A DNA stretch of 64,000 nt from positions 81,588,474-81,652,473 of the forward strand of contig CP154956.1 of the NCBI GenBank assembly GCA_039621445.1, read 5' to 3'. This DNA is from Euglena gracilis. Its lineage: Eukaryota; Euglenida; Euglenophyceae; Euglenales. The first letter of the stretch is position 1. Each line of letters opens with the position of its first letter. The translations under genes were made by a program, and so were the position numbers. A model generated the notes under the pieces. It did no database searches, was not told where the DNA came from, and saw only the letters and a program-made list of their open reading frames with translations. This document shows, one piece after another, positions 52,001 through 64,000 of the stretch.

Positions 52001-52204
52001 GCAGCAGAAGTCTTAGGCTCGTTGCAGCACAGGGTGGCCTGGCCCGGCCCGGTCCGGCCAGCAGCCCCAGCCCACCCCGGCCGGCGGCACAGCCGGCCGG
52101 CGGCCCAGCAGCACAGCCATTTTGGAGACAATTTTAAATTTTCGACTTTTTTTTGACCCCGAAATGGCCCAAAAAAGGCTAAGTTGGACACGGACCAAAA
52201 GAGC

Positions 52205-53100
52205 ACAGGTTTGGAGCGAAACGGCTGAAAATGGCCATATCTCAGGCTAGCCGTGGAGTTTCGGGGAAATCGAAATACTTTTAGATAGAGCGTTGCAAGC
52301 GCTTTATTTTGGATCGAGGGATATTTCCTTGGCAGCCTCCAACTAAAGGGACCCCCCCCCCCCGGGGGGGTCCCCCCCCCCGGGGGGGTCCCTACAGTTG
52401 GATCAGGGGGTCAAAATAGTTTTTTTTGCGTTAATGATGGAATAGGGTTAGGTGCGCGAGTTAGGGTTAGGGTTAGGCCTAAATTATAGACGGGTGTTCG
52501 GTGTACAAGTTAGGCCTAACCCTAACCCTAACTCGCGCACCTAACCCTATTCCATCATTAACACAAAAAAAATTTGCCGCCCCCTGATCCAACTACAGGG
52601 ACCGCCCCCCCCCCCCCCGGGGGGGGCCCTTTAGTTGGAGGCTGCCATTTCCTTTAATGTTGCTTCATTTCCGAGATATTTTGGAAACATCGATTTTTTC
52701 CAAAAAAAAAATGGAAAACCGGGAGAGTTGGAAGCCTGCCGCGCTGTTTTGGGCCGTAAATCGGCCATATCTCGGGATTGGCGGGGATTCAGAGAAATCA
52801 AAATACCATTAGATAGGGCGTTGAAAGGGCTTCAATTTAGTCCCCGACATTTCCTTTGATTTTTGCTTCATTTCCGAGATATTTTGGAAGCGTCGGTTTT
52901 TCGACTCGAAAACAGCCCAAAATGGCCCCAGAGATGGGCCGAAATCGGCCGAAAAATGGCCGTAACTCAGGCTAGGTGGGGGTTGGGGGGAAAAGTAAAG
53001 CATGGTTGGATCGGGCATTCTTCATTTTTGGTCTCTGGACATTTTCTTTTATTTTGCTTCATTGACGAGATATTTTGAAAAAATCAGTTTTTTGACCAAA
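52205..53100. repeat. Degenerate about 210-bp tandem repeat
   Basis: Three or more units carry GGCCATATCTC, AAATCAAAATAC, TTAGATAGGGCGTTG, ACATTTCCTTTGATTT and TTCATTTCCGAGATATTTTG in order. One unit is split by the fold-back element at 52331-52646. A further unit is at about 47650-47770. Confidence 0.75.
52331..52646. mobile_element. Fold-back MITE with 8-bp target duplication and TTAGGG-like core
   Basis: The ends GGCAGCCTCCAACTAAAGGG and CCCTTTAGTTGGAGGCTGCC are perfect inverted repeats. Most of the 316 bp folds back, including ATGGAATAGGGTTAGGTGCG against its complement. ATTTCCTT flanks both ends (52323-52330 and 52647-52654). Neighbouring tandem units show the uninterrupted target. An 8-bp duplication fits hAT-like transposition. 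Confidence 0.85.
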
Positions 53101-53299
53101 AAAACGGCCCCCAAAAAACGGCCGTTTTGGACTGCAAAAGCACGCCAGAACACGGGCCAGGCGTGTCGACAGCCAAAACGGCGAATGGGGGGGGGGGGGT
53201 GATAAACGGCCTCCGGGGGCACATTTGGCTTGACTGACGCTTCCGGAAATAACTTACGTTTTCTCGAGATATTTCGAAAAACTGATTTTTTGACCGAAA

Positions 53300-54930
53300 A
53301 CCTGACCCCGGCGAAATGACAGAATTGAAACTGGGGGGGAGGGTTGGCTAATTCTACCCAGTTTGACCCCTTCGGGGTGAATACTTCGGGCCTGGCCTGG
53401 GAGTTTGGGATTTAATGGAGGTCATTCAGAAACTAGAAATCCAGTCGATCGTGACTGTAAAAAAGAATGGGAACAGGGCCGGGTCATGGTGATAATCCGC
53501 CGGTTCTCCCACCTGCCCACGGGTGGGGGGGGGAGTTCTACCCCCCCCCCCTTTGCCCAGGGGTAAGCTTTGCTCTTACTCTGAAGAGTTGGGAGAGACC
53601 CCCAGCTCACCCCCAGCATAAACTCCCATTTGTCAATTACCTCTCTTAGGGGTGTTATCACTGGGCGGGGTTTGCCAGTCAACTCATCGTCCAACCTGTA
53701 TATTTTGCACTTGTCACTTTGGGGGACTGCAGAATGGCCGGTCACCTGCTTGTCAATCACCCATTTTGTGGGGCAGGATCCTCTCCTTTGTGGGGAAAAA
53801 ATCCCGTCGCTTTTGACAAACCAGTCAATTGTTTCCCAACACCTCCCCTGGAGTGCACGGTTCCCCCCACCTGTGCTTTATCCAGCGCCTCTGTGTCCCA
53901 TCCCCCCCCCCCGACCAGCTGAACATTTTGTCTAAAACCTATACCCTTGAAAATCATCTTACAGGTGGGACATTACCAGAGACCCTGACAAACTCAGGTG
54001 GTGACAGCAGCTTCGGGGGGGGGGGGGGTAGAAGTGAATTTGGCTTTTTCCAAAGAATGGGTGTTTGTGGAAGGGAAAGGCCCCCAAAACGGACCCAGGA
54101 TAGCGGAATCAACAGATATTTTTTCTAAATCGGAACCAACTTTAATTCAGTCGAACTCATGGGGGGAGGGGTGACTGAAACAAAAGGTCCAACTTACAGC
54201 CGGGAAAATATGACGCAAAGCCTTCCCATTTTAAAACTGGGTATGCACTCTGCCTCTGACACTCGTTTAAAAAACTTGATGAGACTTCCTTATAGCAAGG
54301 GGGGGGGGGGGCACAACATGGGCCAAAAAAAAACTCGACACAAAGAAAACGCAAAAAAAATTGCATGTAAAATCCTTTGGGAGCTCCCCTGGGGGTGTGC
54401 ACTTTCTGCTCGGAAGGAGGACTGCTTGGAATTTCTTCTGTGTCCCCCCCTCCCGCCCATTGACTGACATCATCGAGGGAAAAACTTTAAGTTCAATTAT
54501 CTTATCTTATCAACATTTCTGACAGCTTCGAGGTCACAAGGCAAAAGATGTGTCGGCATTGTTGCGGTTCACAATGGATCAGAGCGGCGCTCAGCTTTGC
54601 AAGTTCATGGATTGATTGCATGCTCTCAATTTCAGAACAAAAATCAAGGGAGGAGGGGGATTGCCCATGATTTCCTTTGGATATCAGAATGCATTTTCCC
54701 AAAAGAGACAATGGAAAGATAACATTCATACTGGGCTGCATTGAAAATTGCAATAAGCACAAAAAACTCCACAATGTCAACTCAGAGAAGGAAATTTGGC
54801 TTTTCTGAAGAAAAAAACAACTGAAAATTTGGAAGGAAAAATAAAAAATATTATTGCACTAATTAATGATGAGGACATATTATTGTTGTGCTTGTGTTTC
54901 TGAACTCAAGAGTACATGCATATGCATTTC
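53300..54930. other. No gene seen
   Basis: Mixed sequence with G and C tracts and short frames. No coding composition. Confidence 0.4.
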
Positions 54931-54937
54931 AATGGAC

Positions 54938-54938
<1 letters not shown>

Positions 54939-54983
<45 letters not shown>

Positions 54984-55022
54984 GTATGTATATATATACG
55001 TATTCAAATATATATATATATT
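54939..55022. repeat. (TA)n microsatellite
   Basis: TA dinucleotides with a few G/C interruptions. Confidence 0.95.
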
Positions 55023-55099
55023 TGAATTGAAAAATGGCATCTATTTTGAAGAAGACAAATATTAAGGGTTGGAACGAGCAGACACCTTCGAAACCTAGC

Positions 55100-56100
55100 A
55101 AGGCAAATCAATGGAGCCTTTCATCTCTGTTCTCAATCGTGGGAAATCCATTACTTTTCAAAACCATTTTGTTTCCCTGCGCCTTTGGTTGGACTCAGGC
55201 CCTTGTTTGAGACTCACCATGACTCATCATTCAAAAATAGCAAGAACTCCAATGCAAAAAAAAAAAAACTGTTTCTATCCAACGGTAGACCCAAATGGCA
55301 AATCTGCCGACCAAACGCAAGCCGATCCCCCGCCCAAGGTGCACCAGGAATAGTTGTGCAAAGGCCTGGCTGGGCTGTTGGTGACAAAACTGGAGAATGG
55401 GCTCTCGGCAATTCCAGGGCCGTAGGGGTTGCTACCGCTGGAAAGAGACGATTTCAATGCCACACCATTGCTCAGGGCACAGCGGCACATCCTTAAAACA
55501 TGAATTCCCCCCCCACGTTGATCTTTGTTGGGGGAATTGTGAATCATCTGAAAGAAACTGCAAAAAAAACAAATTGTATTGATTGCTTTCAAAAAAAAAC
55601 AACCTAAAAGACAACCAGAAAAGTGCCTTTCCCCCAAGCCATAGGACAAGAAAGACTGGCAAGCCCTGGCAAGGAAGCTTGGGGGTGGGTCCCACAGGAG
55701 TTGAAAAAAAAATACCAGCACAATTGGAGCCACTGAAAGGGGGGGGGGTGCTGTATTCTGATGCTGTTCTGTTGTGGATGCCGTGGTTGCCCAATTTTCT
55801 CTGAGCTGGCAGCAGTTGGCAGAAAATCAACCTGACCTGTTCATAAAGAGTTCATAGTCTGAAATCTGAAAGGCAGCCGGACAGTGTGGCGAGTATTTGC
55901 CAAAAATGTGAGGCCACTCTAATTTGTTGCCAACCCCATCATCATGAAGACAATGAAGATTCTGAGTCTAATTTATTTTTCTTTGGTCGCCCAAAAGGCG
56001 GCGAAATAAAAATTATTATCCAAATCCAAAAACGTGAAATAGGTCCAAAACAAGCTAAAACCCTCACATTTTGTACGATAGGGCTGTTTCGTAAAAATTA
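55100..56100. other. No gene seen
   Basis: No exon-like block. Several long poly-A and poly-G runs. Confidence 0.4.
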
Positions 56101-56114
56101 TGTTATTTTCATTG

Positions 56115-56451
<337 letters not shown>

Positions 56452-56869
56452 GCCGTTCTGCACAAAAAACCTGCAAAAAATTCAAAACCCCCTGTAAAAA
56501 CAGCCAGGAAATTCTGTCAAGATGCATCATAAATTCTGTCATTTCACTTCTCCAATAATAGAGCACGGTAGCTGCAAAGGTTACAAGGTCATTGCCAAAA
56601 TTTTGATGTGTGTTGTCAACCATTTTGACCATAGCAGAATTTACCACAGGGGCACTTTCTGACCGAAATGAACGACCAGTATTATCACCACGTTATTACA
56701 AAGTTATGAAATGTAGTTTAAAAAACGGCACTTCAGAGTGAAGAGTGAATGAGAAATGGGGTTTTGAGAGCATATTTTTTTGCATGGGGCCCCCAAGGGG
56801 CCAGGCCTGGGGGGTACAACGTGCAACAACCTGAGTGTATGAGTGTAGAACACGCAATCACTTCTTCAC

Positions 56870-57095
56870 TGGCCAACTGGTGGGTGACTGGTTTTTTGCA
56901 GAGTGGCTGACTGGCATTTGGCCCGAACCCCCTCCCCCCCCCTCCGGGAGTAAAAAAAAACTACAAAAATGACTGTACGCCAAGACCGCCAGAAAAATTT
57001 TGGGCCTATTGTGGTCAAATTTTCGTGGGATTCCAGAGTGGCGGACCCCCACCCCCCGGAATAGGGGAGGTGACTATACTTTCACTTAATGACAC
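56870..57095. repeat. Decayed CATTGCTTA-family-like element
   Basis: Contains GGTGACTGGTTTTTTG, GAGTGGC and paired C/G tracts in an order like the reverse of the 43516-43842 element. Ends are eroded. Confidence 0.4.
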
Positions 57096-57466
57096 CCAGG
57101 GGGAGGGGGTGGGCAGCTTTTCCCAGACCAAAACCCACCCACCCAATTTTCTTTAAATCCATCCATCCCCCCTCCCCCATGATCACCTGAATGTGGAAAT
57201 CAAACATGCCAAATTGAGGTGAAAATCTGGGATATTGTAAACCTTTTTCAAGTCAATTTCAATTTACAGTTCCACGTGTCTCGGTTGCAGTTTTTTTTTA
57301 GGAAGTTTGCTGAAGCCATGCGATCCCCGCCATATCAGAAGACACAATCATTGGCCATTTGCACTATTCAAGCATTTTGAAGTCATTTCAACATCTTCAG
57401 GAGGTCAAAAGGTCATTTCAAGAGTTTGAATCTCCACTCGTGAGAATAACATTACATGGATTATAA

Positions 57467-58500
57467 AAGGGGGAGCACGCCGTCGGCCAGCCGTCGGCCA
57501 GCCGTATGACTCACAGGAAAATGACCCGAGCCACAGCCTTGCAATGCAGAAACAATTTCACCGCAATCTCCCTTCAAGGTCATGTTCATCGTTGGTGGAG
57601 GTTGCATTTTTTGCCTATTTGAAGTCATTTTTCGTCAATTTTTGTCAATTTTGCCAATTTTGGACTTTTTTGACCAATTTTGACCATTTTAGCCTATTTT
57701 TGGGTCATTCTATAGTCATTGTGAAGAATTTTTGCCTACAAATTATTCGAATGACTAAAAATTGCTCAGCTGGTGTCCCATTTCAACAAACTGGCAAAAT
57801 TTTCCTAATAATGGACGAAAAAAGGCTCCAATTTTGTGTGAAATGGTTTCAAGTGACTTAAAATTGCCCAAAGTAGCTCCCCTTGTAGAATTAAAAAGAT
57901 AATTAAAAATAATCTTCCGAAATTAAGATTTGGCCCCCAACATGAAGCTTTTGCACACCAAATTTAGGCATTGGGCGCTGAAATTGAGCATTTTTCACCC
58001 AAAATATACATTTGTCACTCATGCCACCCAAAATTGTGCATTTTCCACCTGAAAATAGGAGTTTACACCCAAAATTAGGCAAAATTAGCTTAAGAACATG
58101 ACCCGGTTACACCCAGAATTAGGCTTTTGCCAACCCAAATTTGGAACACCCACCCCCAAAATTAGGCATTTGCCGTTGAAAATTCGGAAGCTTTTAATGA
58201 ATTAAGAATTTGCCACTCAAAAACAGGCATTGAAACACCAAATTAGGGATAACCAGTCAAATTTATGTACTTTTAAGCCTGAAATTCGGCATTTCCCAAT
58301 CAAAATTAGGAATTTACACATGAAATCAGGAATTTGGTCCTCAAAATTAGAAATTGGCACACTAAATCAGGAATTTGCCTCTAAAAATTCCGAACTGGCA
58401 CGCCAAATTAGGCATTTGCTACACAAAGTCAGCTAAACAAAATGAACGCTAAACAAAATGACCGCTTCCGTCACGCCGTCGGCCAGCCGTGTGCTCCCCC
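57467..58500. mobile_element. Possible inverted-repeat element with AAATTAGGCATTTGCC repeats
   Basis: GGGGGAGCACGCCGTCGGCC at the left faces GGCCAGCCGTGTGCTCCCCC at the right. Between them, at about 57950-58430, lie degenerate units of about 28 bp with AAATTAGGCATTTGCCAC. No target duplication beyond AAAA. Confidence 0.5.
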
Positions 58501-58689
58501 AAAAATTTTCTACCCAAAATTTTTCTCACTTTAGAATATTTTGGGCCATTTCAGCACAAATTAGTATATTTCCGGCCATATGGCCATTCTGGGGACATAA
58601 TCACTAATCGGGATTTTTTTATATAAAGAAAAACAGCCTTGTGGGGCTGTGTTCCTCCACCATCGTCCACCAAATCCACCGTTTGCTGC

Positions 58690-59915
58690 CCACATACACA
58701 AAGGGGGTGGTGCGGGTCACGGGGGGGTCACGGGGGGGGGGTCACGGGGGGGGGGGGCCACGGGGGAAGTATGCCACTTTGGAGGTAGTCGGGAGGCAGC
58801 ATCCATGGAGGCTAGGCGCGCCGCCCGGGGGGGTTCCGGGCCCCCCCCCCCCCCCCTCCCCCCGCGGCCCCCGCCCGGCCGCCCGCGCGGCCGCTCGCCC
58901 CCCCTTCCGCCCCCCCCCCCTACTGTGCCTAGCATAAAACTGACCTGGGGGTTTCGGACCCCCCTCCCCCCCCCCCCGCGCGGCCGCCCGCGCGGCCGCT
59001 CGCCCCCCCCCTCATCCCCCCCCCCCCGCTGTGCCTAGCCTCCCATGATGTTGCATCCAACCACGAGAAGAGATGCGCGCATCCTAAAATCGGTGATTTT
59101 TGGGTCCAAAAAGTGGTCATTTCTGGTCATTTTTGGGCCATTTTTGAACAAACAAATGCTTTTTGGTCCGAAAGTGGTCATTTTTGGGTGATTTTTATGT
59201 CCGAAATCAGTCATTTTTTTTCATTTTTTGAAAGGGAATTTTGTTAGGATTTTCTTGACCGTCACATTTTTCGGGATGCATTTTGGGCCATTTTTGAAAA
59301 AATGGCCCAATATGGCCATTTTGAAAAAATGTCAAAAAATTATGTTTTGGGTGTAGAAATGCACCAATTTTTGGCACTCGTTTTAGGGGACAAGATTTTT
59401 GGCCATTTTGGGGTGTGAAGGCGCGTAGGTGCGTTGGGCGTCGAGTGACAAAAAGGGGTTTGGTTGTCCAAATGGAAGGTGGGGTGAGGACGTTTCTTTC
59501 TGTTTTTTGGGGGGAATTTTCTTCCATAAAAATTTCATGTTTCCCCTCCCCCTCTTTTGCCATGAAATTATTTCCTACTTGCGCAATCTCCCCTTTTGCC
59601 AATGGGACATATTTTGGGTCAAATTCATACGCCAAAAAAGTGCCATTGTTTGGGTCGAAAATTTTTCACCTCAAATCTTGGCATTTCTTTCCATTTTTTG
59701 ACCATGTCAAGGAAAATTTTCGATGGTTTCAACCAGAAAATTGATGAAAAGCGACCAAAACCGCCACCTACATCAAAAAGCAGGCTGAAATGATGAATGA
59801 AAAGAAAAGCTGAAGTGATGAAGGTTGATGCATTGTATGAAAATTGAAGGCTCGATTCACGGGGGGGTCACGGGGGGGGGGCACGGGGGGAGGGGTCACG
59901 GGGGTAGCACCCCCA
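58690..59915. mobile_element. Insertion bounded by GTCACGGGGGGG arrays
   Basis: Sequences flanking this block (CCCACATACACAAAG before, AAAAGACACTGG after) correspond to contiguous sequence at about 10900-10925 (CACATTGACAAAAGACACCA). Both edges carry tandem GTCACGGGGGGG. The block includes C-rich GCCCGCGCGGCC repeats. It looks like an insertion into an older repeat copy. Confidence 0.45.
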
Positions 59916-60012
59916 AAAGACACTGGACGTCATCACTTGAATGGCTTCAGCTGTTCACAGAAAAAAAACGCGACAGAACAGAACTTTGTTGCGCAACAGA
60001 ACTTTTCTCGTT

Positions 60013-60062
60013 TTAGGCCATTTTATGCCATTTTAGGCCATTTACATTTAAGGCCATTCAAG
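60013..60062. repeat. TTTTAGGCCA short array
   Basis: Four degenerate decamers matching the arrays at 9604-9684 and 10986-11132, in the same repeat context. Confidence 0.7.
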
Positions 60063-60633
60063 GTCTGCTATAATTGCTTGGTCGGGACCCCCCACCACCA
60101 CCTACCTCAAAACCGAAGGGCTTCCCGCACATCCCTGGGGGTACCCGACCACAGGTCAGTTTCAAGTCCTGCTTCGGCGCCGGTGTGCAAAATAGCATCA
60201 CCTGCCAGCAGCGGTGTCGGAACGTATTTTCCCGGGGGGGGGGGGGCGAGGAACCGACAAAGCACATCCTTTTTTTGGAGCACATCCTTTTTTTCCTGGC
60301 GCGAAGCGCCGAGGAAAATTTTTTCATGGCACAACCAAAATGTATTTTTCTTGTCCCTCTGGCCCTGAAGGGGCCAAGACGCTAACGCCTTTTTTGAAGT
60401 CTAATGCCCCAAAAACTTGAGCTGGAAAGCGAAATCATGGGTAGAACCCCTTTGGAAACCTCCCAACTCAACCCAACTGTCGATTTCATAACCTGGGGGG
60501 GGGGGGTGAAGAAGCCATTTTTTTCACTTTGCGCAAAATCTTTTTTTTGTTGACCCGCAGAGTCTCCCCCAAACTCGGCTGGTCAAGAAAATGGAGGGAG
60601 GGACATGGGGAATCAGTTTGTATTCAAACCATA

Positions 60634-60945
60634 ACATTGCTTAGCGACCCCCCCCCCGGGGGGGGGGGGTCACTTTCCGCTCCGAAAAAACCAGTCAGTG
60701 ACATTTTTCGGCCAAGCCAGTCAGTCACTTTACCCCCCCCCAGGGGGGTGGCCACAAACCGACTTTTTTTCCCTCCCGTGATGCTAATTGCTTTTTGGGA
60801 CCCCACAAACCACTTTCACCTTTGAATCAGACCGTTGCTTAACACCTGTCCCCCCCCCCTGGGGGGTGAGTGACTGACTGGTTTTTTTGGCCGTGACCCC
60901 CTCCGGGGGGTGGGGTAGGCCAGAAATCACCTAAAAGTGGCTGAG
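60634..60945. repeat. Degenerate CATTGCTTA-family pair
   Basis: ACATTGCTTAGCGACCCC at 60634 and CCGTTGCTTAACACC near 60832 each start a C/G-tract block with AAAACCAGTCAGTGAC or GACTGACTGGTTTT motifs. They are not in simple inverted orientation, so two broken copies are likely. Confidence 0.45.
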
Positions 60946-60959
60946 TGGCCAACCGGCGC

Positions 60960-61960
60960 CAAAGGCGCCGGAAAATTTTTAGCCACAATGGCCTTGAAAG
61001 TCCAAAAAGTGACTGGTTTTCCTGTCGAACATTAAGAAGTGCCATGGGGTTTTTTTCAAGGACTTTATTTCGGCCGCCAAAGGCGGCCGCGACGGCAATG
61101 GATTTTGCAATTTCACTGTGCTCTCAACTGGTAAGGTGGCTGCCAAAGGCAGCCGAGACGGTAACGCCCTTTGGACCATTGAACATGGCATTGCAAAGAA
61201 AAATATCACATTCATGCTGAATTTTTTTTCTTTCCAAAATCCCGGGGGGGGGGGGCGGCCGCCCCCCCCCCCGACCCCCCCTTGTGACACCTATGCCTGC
61301 CAGACACACCCCTAGCCTTGGGGTGTCGAAAAAGCCTTTCTGCACCCCCCCCCTGCCTCCACCCTCGGGTGCCACCTTTCAAAAAAAGCCTTCTCAACCT
61401 GAGCCTTGTCACTCCTGGTTGCGAGAAGCGGCACGGATAGAATTCCACTGACTACTGCAAAAAAAACACAAAAAATGACTTAAAAAATTGACCAAAAAAC
61501 ACTTAAAATCCCCAGGTTGGTCTGGCCCATGGCCACCCCTGGGGGGGGGGGTCCAGGGGCCCGAACCCACCCACCCATCCCTCCCCTGCCAAACTAAGTG
61601 AATCTATGGTGGTGACTGACTGTTATTTTCAAAAAAATGATTGACTGGTTTTTTGGAAGAGTGGAGGTGACCCTCCGTGGGTCGACGGAAAAAATTGTTT
61701 GGTGCAGAAGCAAGCCACCTGACCTTTCAGATCGAAATTTGTTGGTCAATTGAATGCATTTTGTATTGAATTGATTTTGTTTTCAATTGAATGCCTGATA
61801 GTCAGAATGCAGGTTTCTTTGACCGCCCTTTTTTAGTCATAATTTTGGTTGCGGTTATCGCTGTCTTGCTGCCAAATCCCCCACTCCCCCCTAGGGCCAC
61901 CGCCCGGGGGGGGGGGGGGGCCCGGCCGGACCCACCCACCCTGCCCCCCCTTCCCGGCGC
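60960..61960. other. No gene seen
   Basis: Contains GGCCGCC-type hairpins and C/G tracts. A CTAAGTGAATCTATG motif near 61595 matches the termini of the 14043-14334 element. Confidence 0.4.
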
Positions 61961-61965
61961 AAGGC

Positions 61966-63390
61966 GGTAGACTGGGGGGGGGGGGGTAGTGGGTAGTCGG
62001 CCGACTACCCAATTGGTCGGCCGACTAGGCCTGGTCGGTAGCTAGTCGGCGAGACAGGGGGGGGGGGGTAGTGGGTAGTCGGCCGACTACCCACTCTAAT
62101 GTACAAACGGGTCCAAACCGCCGACTTTCAAGCCCCCCCCCATGAAGAAAATCCAATGCAAACTAGTCGGTGGCTAGTCGGCGGTCATAAAAATGGTCTG
62201 TGGCGGGCCCAAATCACCCGGAAATGGTCCGGATGGGTCCAAATAAGTGTCTTACGCCTAAATAAACACCCCCAGAAGGAAATCTTGGGTCGGTGGGGGG
62301 TTGGTGGGCCCTTGATGGGGGTCCGGAGGGGTAAAAAACCAATGATGAAACAGGGATTACATGAAAATCCTTTAGAAATGCAAGCATTCTACATCACGAG
62401 AGGCAGAAAACTCCCCCCTCCACCCCCATCCGAGCCTCAAATAACAAAATTCCTTCGTTGTTGGCAACATACTCGGGGGCTAAGTCGTTTATGTGGCTCA
62501 CTTTGGCATTGGCAGGGGGGGGGGGGGGCTCCGCCCCCCTCAAATAACAAAATCCCTTCTATGTTGGCAATAGACTTGGGGGGATAAGACCTTTTTTTGT
62601 GCAAATTTTGACTTATATTGAAAATCCAATGGGGAGAGGTGTTCTTTTGTCAAAAGTGGCCCAAAATGGACATTTTCCCATTTTTTTTGCATATTCACCC
62701 CCGATTGGGGGGTTCTGGAGCCATTTGGGTGGGTTTTGACTGGTGTTGAGGTGATTTAGACAAAAGTTTTTTCCCAGGGGGGGGGGGCTTAAAAGTCGGC
62801 GGTTTTGACCCGTTAGTACATTAGAGTGGGTAGTCGGCCGACTAGTCGGCCGACTACCCAATTGGTCCGCCAACTAGTCGGCCGACCAATTAGTCGGCCG
62901 ACGGGTCGGCCGACCAATTGGGTAGTCGGCCGACTAGTCGGCCGACTACCCACTACCCCCCCCCCCATAGTGGGCCGGCCTGTTTTTTTTGACGTTGTGT
63001 TTTTTGTTTTTTTTAATTCTAACAATGTTTTTTTAAAAAAAACAAAAAAAACGCCCAGTGGGTTTTGCATGGAAAAATTTTTGAATGCACATTTTCAATG
63101 ATTTTTGGCAACTTCTGGGTAATTTCTGCCAAAAACTTCCTTCCACAAAAATGAAAAATGTCATAAAATTCCATTTTTGTTGCATTTTTGGATGTTTTTG
63201 ACCATTTTGGCAGTTTTTGAACTTAGTAGGATTCAAAGTATGGTTTGGGAGTTTCTTTTTTCAATGAAATTTTCCTTTTGTTTTTTTGATGCTTTTTTTA
63301 CTGTTTTTTTTTAAAAAAACACGTTATTTTGTTGTTTTTTTCTAAAAAAAAACAAAAAAAGGCCCACTATGCCCCCCCCCCAGTCTACCG
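61966..63390. mobile_element. TAGTCGGCCGACTA palindromic element, copy 2
   Basis: CGGTAGACTGGGGGGGG at 61966 is inverted by CCCCCCCCCAGTCTACCG ending near 63390. Inside, the arms at 61995-62145 and 62775-62960 are inverted relative to each other, and both hold many TAGTCGGCCGACTA palindromes and GTAGTGGGTAGTCGG. A third pair, GGGCC(G)...GCCCACTATG, lies at about 62967 and 63362. The left 380 bases match 18607-18990. Confidence 0.65.
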
Positions 63391-63749
63391 TTTGGGCAAA
63401 TATGCAAAGCAGGTTGTGTATTGGTGGGGGGTTGGCAAGCTGCAGATCCCTGGGGCCTGGGGGATGCCCCTGGACCAAAACCACAGAACCCTGGGATGGA
63501 ACCCCCGCCTGGGAAACAGAGTAAAGTGCAGCCTTTCCCAATCCCTTGTCACCGCACCCCAAATGATGCTCAACTCCACAATGTGCAGTGCATTCAAAGA
63601 GCAACGGTATGGTTCGCACAATCTGGCTCGAGGTGAAATAATTTCCATCTGCACCAGGTCCAAATGGGTTCCCCACAACCCAAGATGCCCTCCTTGCAAC
63701 ACTTGACATTGATACAAGAACAAACCTGAAGAAGAGGGTCGGGGGGTAG

Positions 63750-63935
63750 ATCTGGCCCGGGGGGGGGGGGGGGGGGGGTAGTGGGCCTACCCTAGGGTCA
63801 GCCCAATAGGACCCTAGGGTCGCCAAGGTCGCTAAGGCCGCTCTAGGGTCGTGGGCCGACCCTGGCGTCGCCTATCCTAGGGTGGGCCGACCCTAGGGTC
63901 GACCCTAGGGTCGGCCCACCCCACAACCTCGCTCC
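63750..63935. repeat. GACCCTAGGGTC palindromic repeats
   Basis: Many copies of CCCTAGGGTCG and GGGCCGACCC overlap in both orientations after a G tract of about 20. The style matches the TAGTCGGCCGACTA element next to it, with a different core. Confidence 0.75.
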
Positions 63936-64000
63936 CCTATCAAAAATTTGATGTTTTAGGCCTTCAAATACAAAGAAAACAAAAGGAAGAAATACTAAGA

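Overview
The window is nuclear DNA from an intron-rich eukaryote, most likely a protist. Coding pieces are short, GC-rich blocks bounded by GT-AG or GC-AG junctions. They are separated by long introns full of homopolymers, microsatellites and small inverted-repeat elements. There are no operons, Shine-Dalgarno sites or bacterial promoters. TTAGGG-type blocks occur inside two fold-back elements, so they are not evidence of a telomere. I cannot name the species. No rRNA, tRNA or CRISPR array was recognised.

Layout. (1) About 0.2-5.9 kb: a few plus-strand exon candidates of unidentified genes, with fold-back and hAT-like elements between them. (2) About 8.6-36 kb: one apparent giant minus-strand gene. 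More than twenty exon blocks share the same Ala/Glu/Pro-rich acidic composition and add up to roughly 3,000 residues. Its largest exon (about 20.1-22.6 kb) is a tandem array of heptads (PAAEAAE type) arranged in 261-bp higher-order units. (3) About 37.4-42.4 kb: a minus-strand gene encoding an armadillo/HEAT-like helical repeat protein; several splice phases close exactly. (4) About 43-64 kb: no convincing gene, only repeats, including tandem arrays, miniature inverted-repeat elements and palindromic TAGTCGGCCGACTA elements.

The most interesting feature is a set of introner-like elements. Several introns coincide with inverted-repeat insertions flanked by 8-9 bp direct repeats (target-site duplications, TSDs). 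Splicing would remove the element plus one repeat copy and restore the reading frame. In one intron the AG acceptor lies in the duplicated target (ATGGACAG). In another both the GC donor and the AG acceptor lie in the duplicated target (CAGGCGATG). In two more the terminal inverted repeat itself (GCTTC...GAAG) supplies a GC donor and an AG acceptor. Related copies with target duplications sit outside recognised introns. The window therefore looks like a locus being actively cut into exons by DNA-transposon-like introns.

Exon borders were read by eye from splice consensus and codon phase. Without transcripts they are hypotheses, and gene starts, ends and some joins are unresolved.
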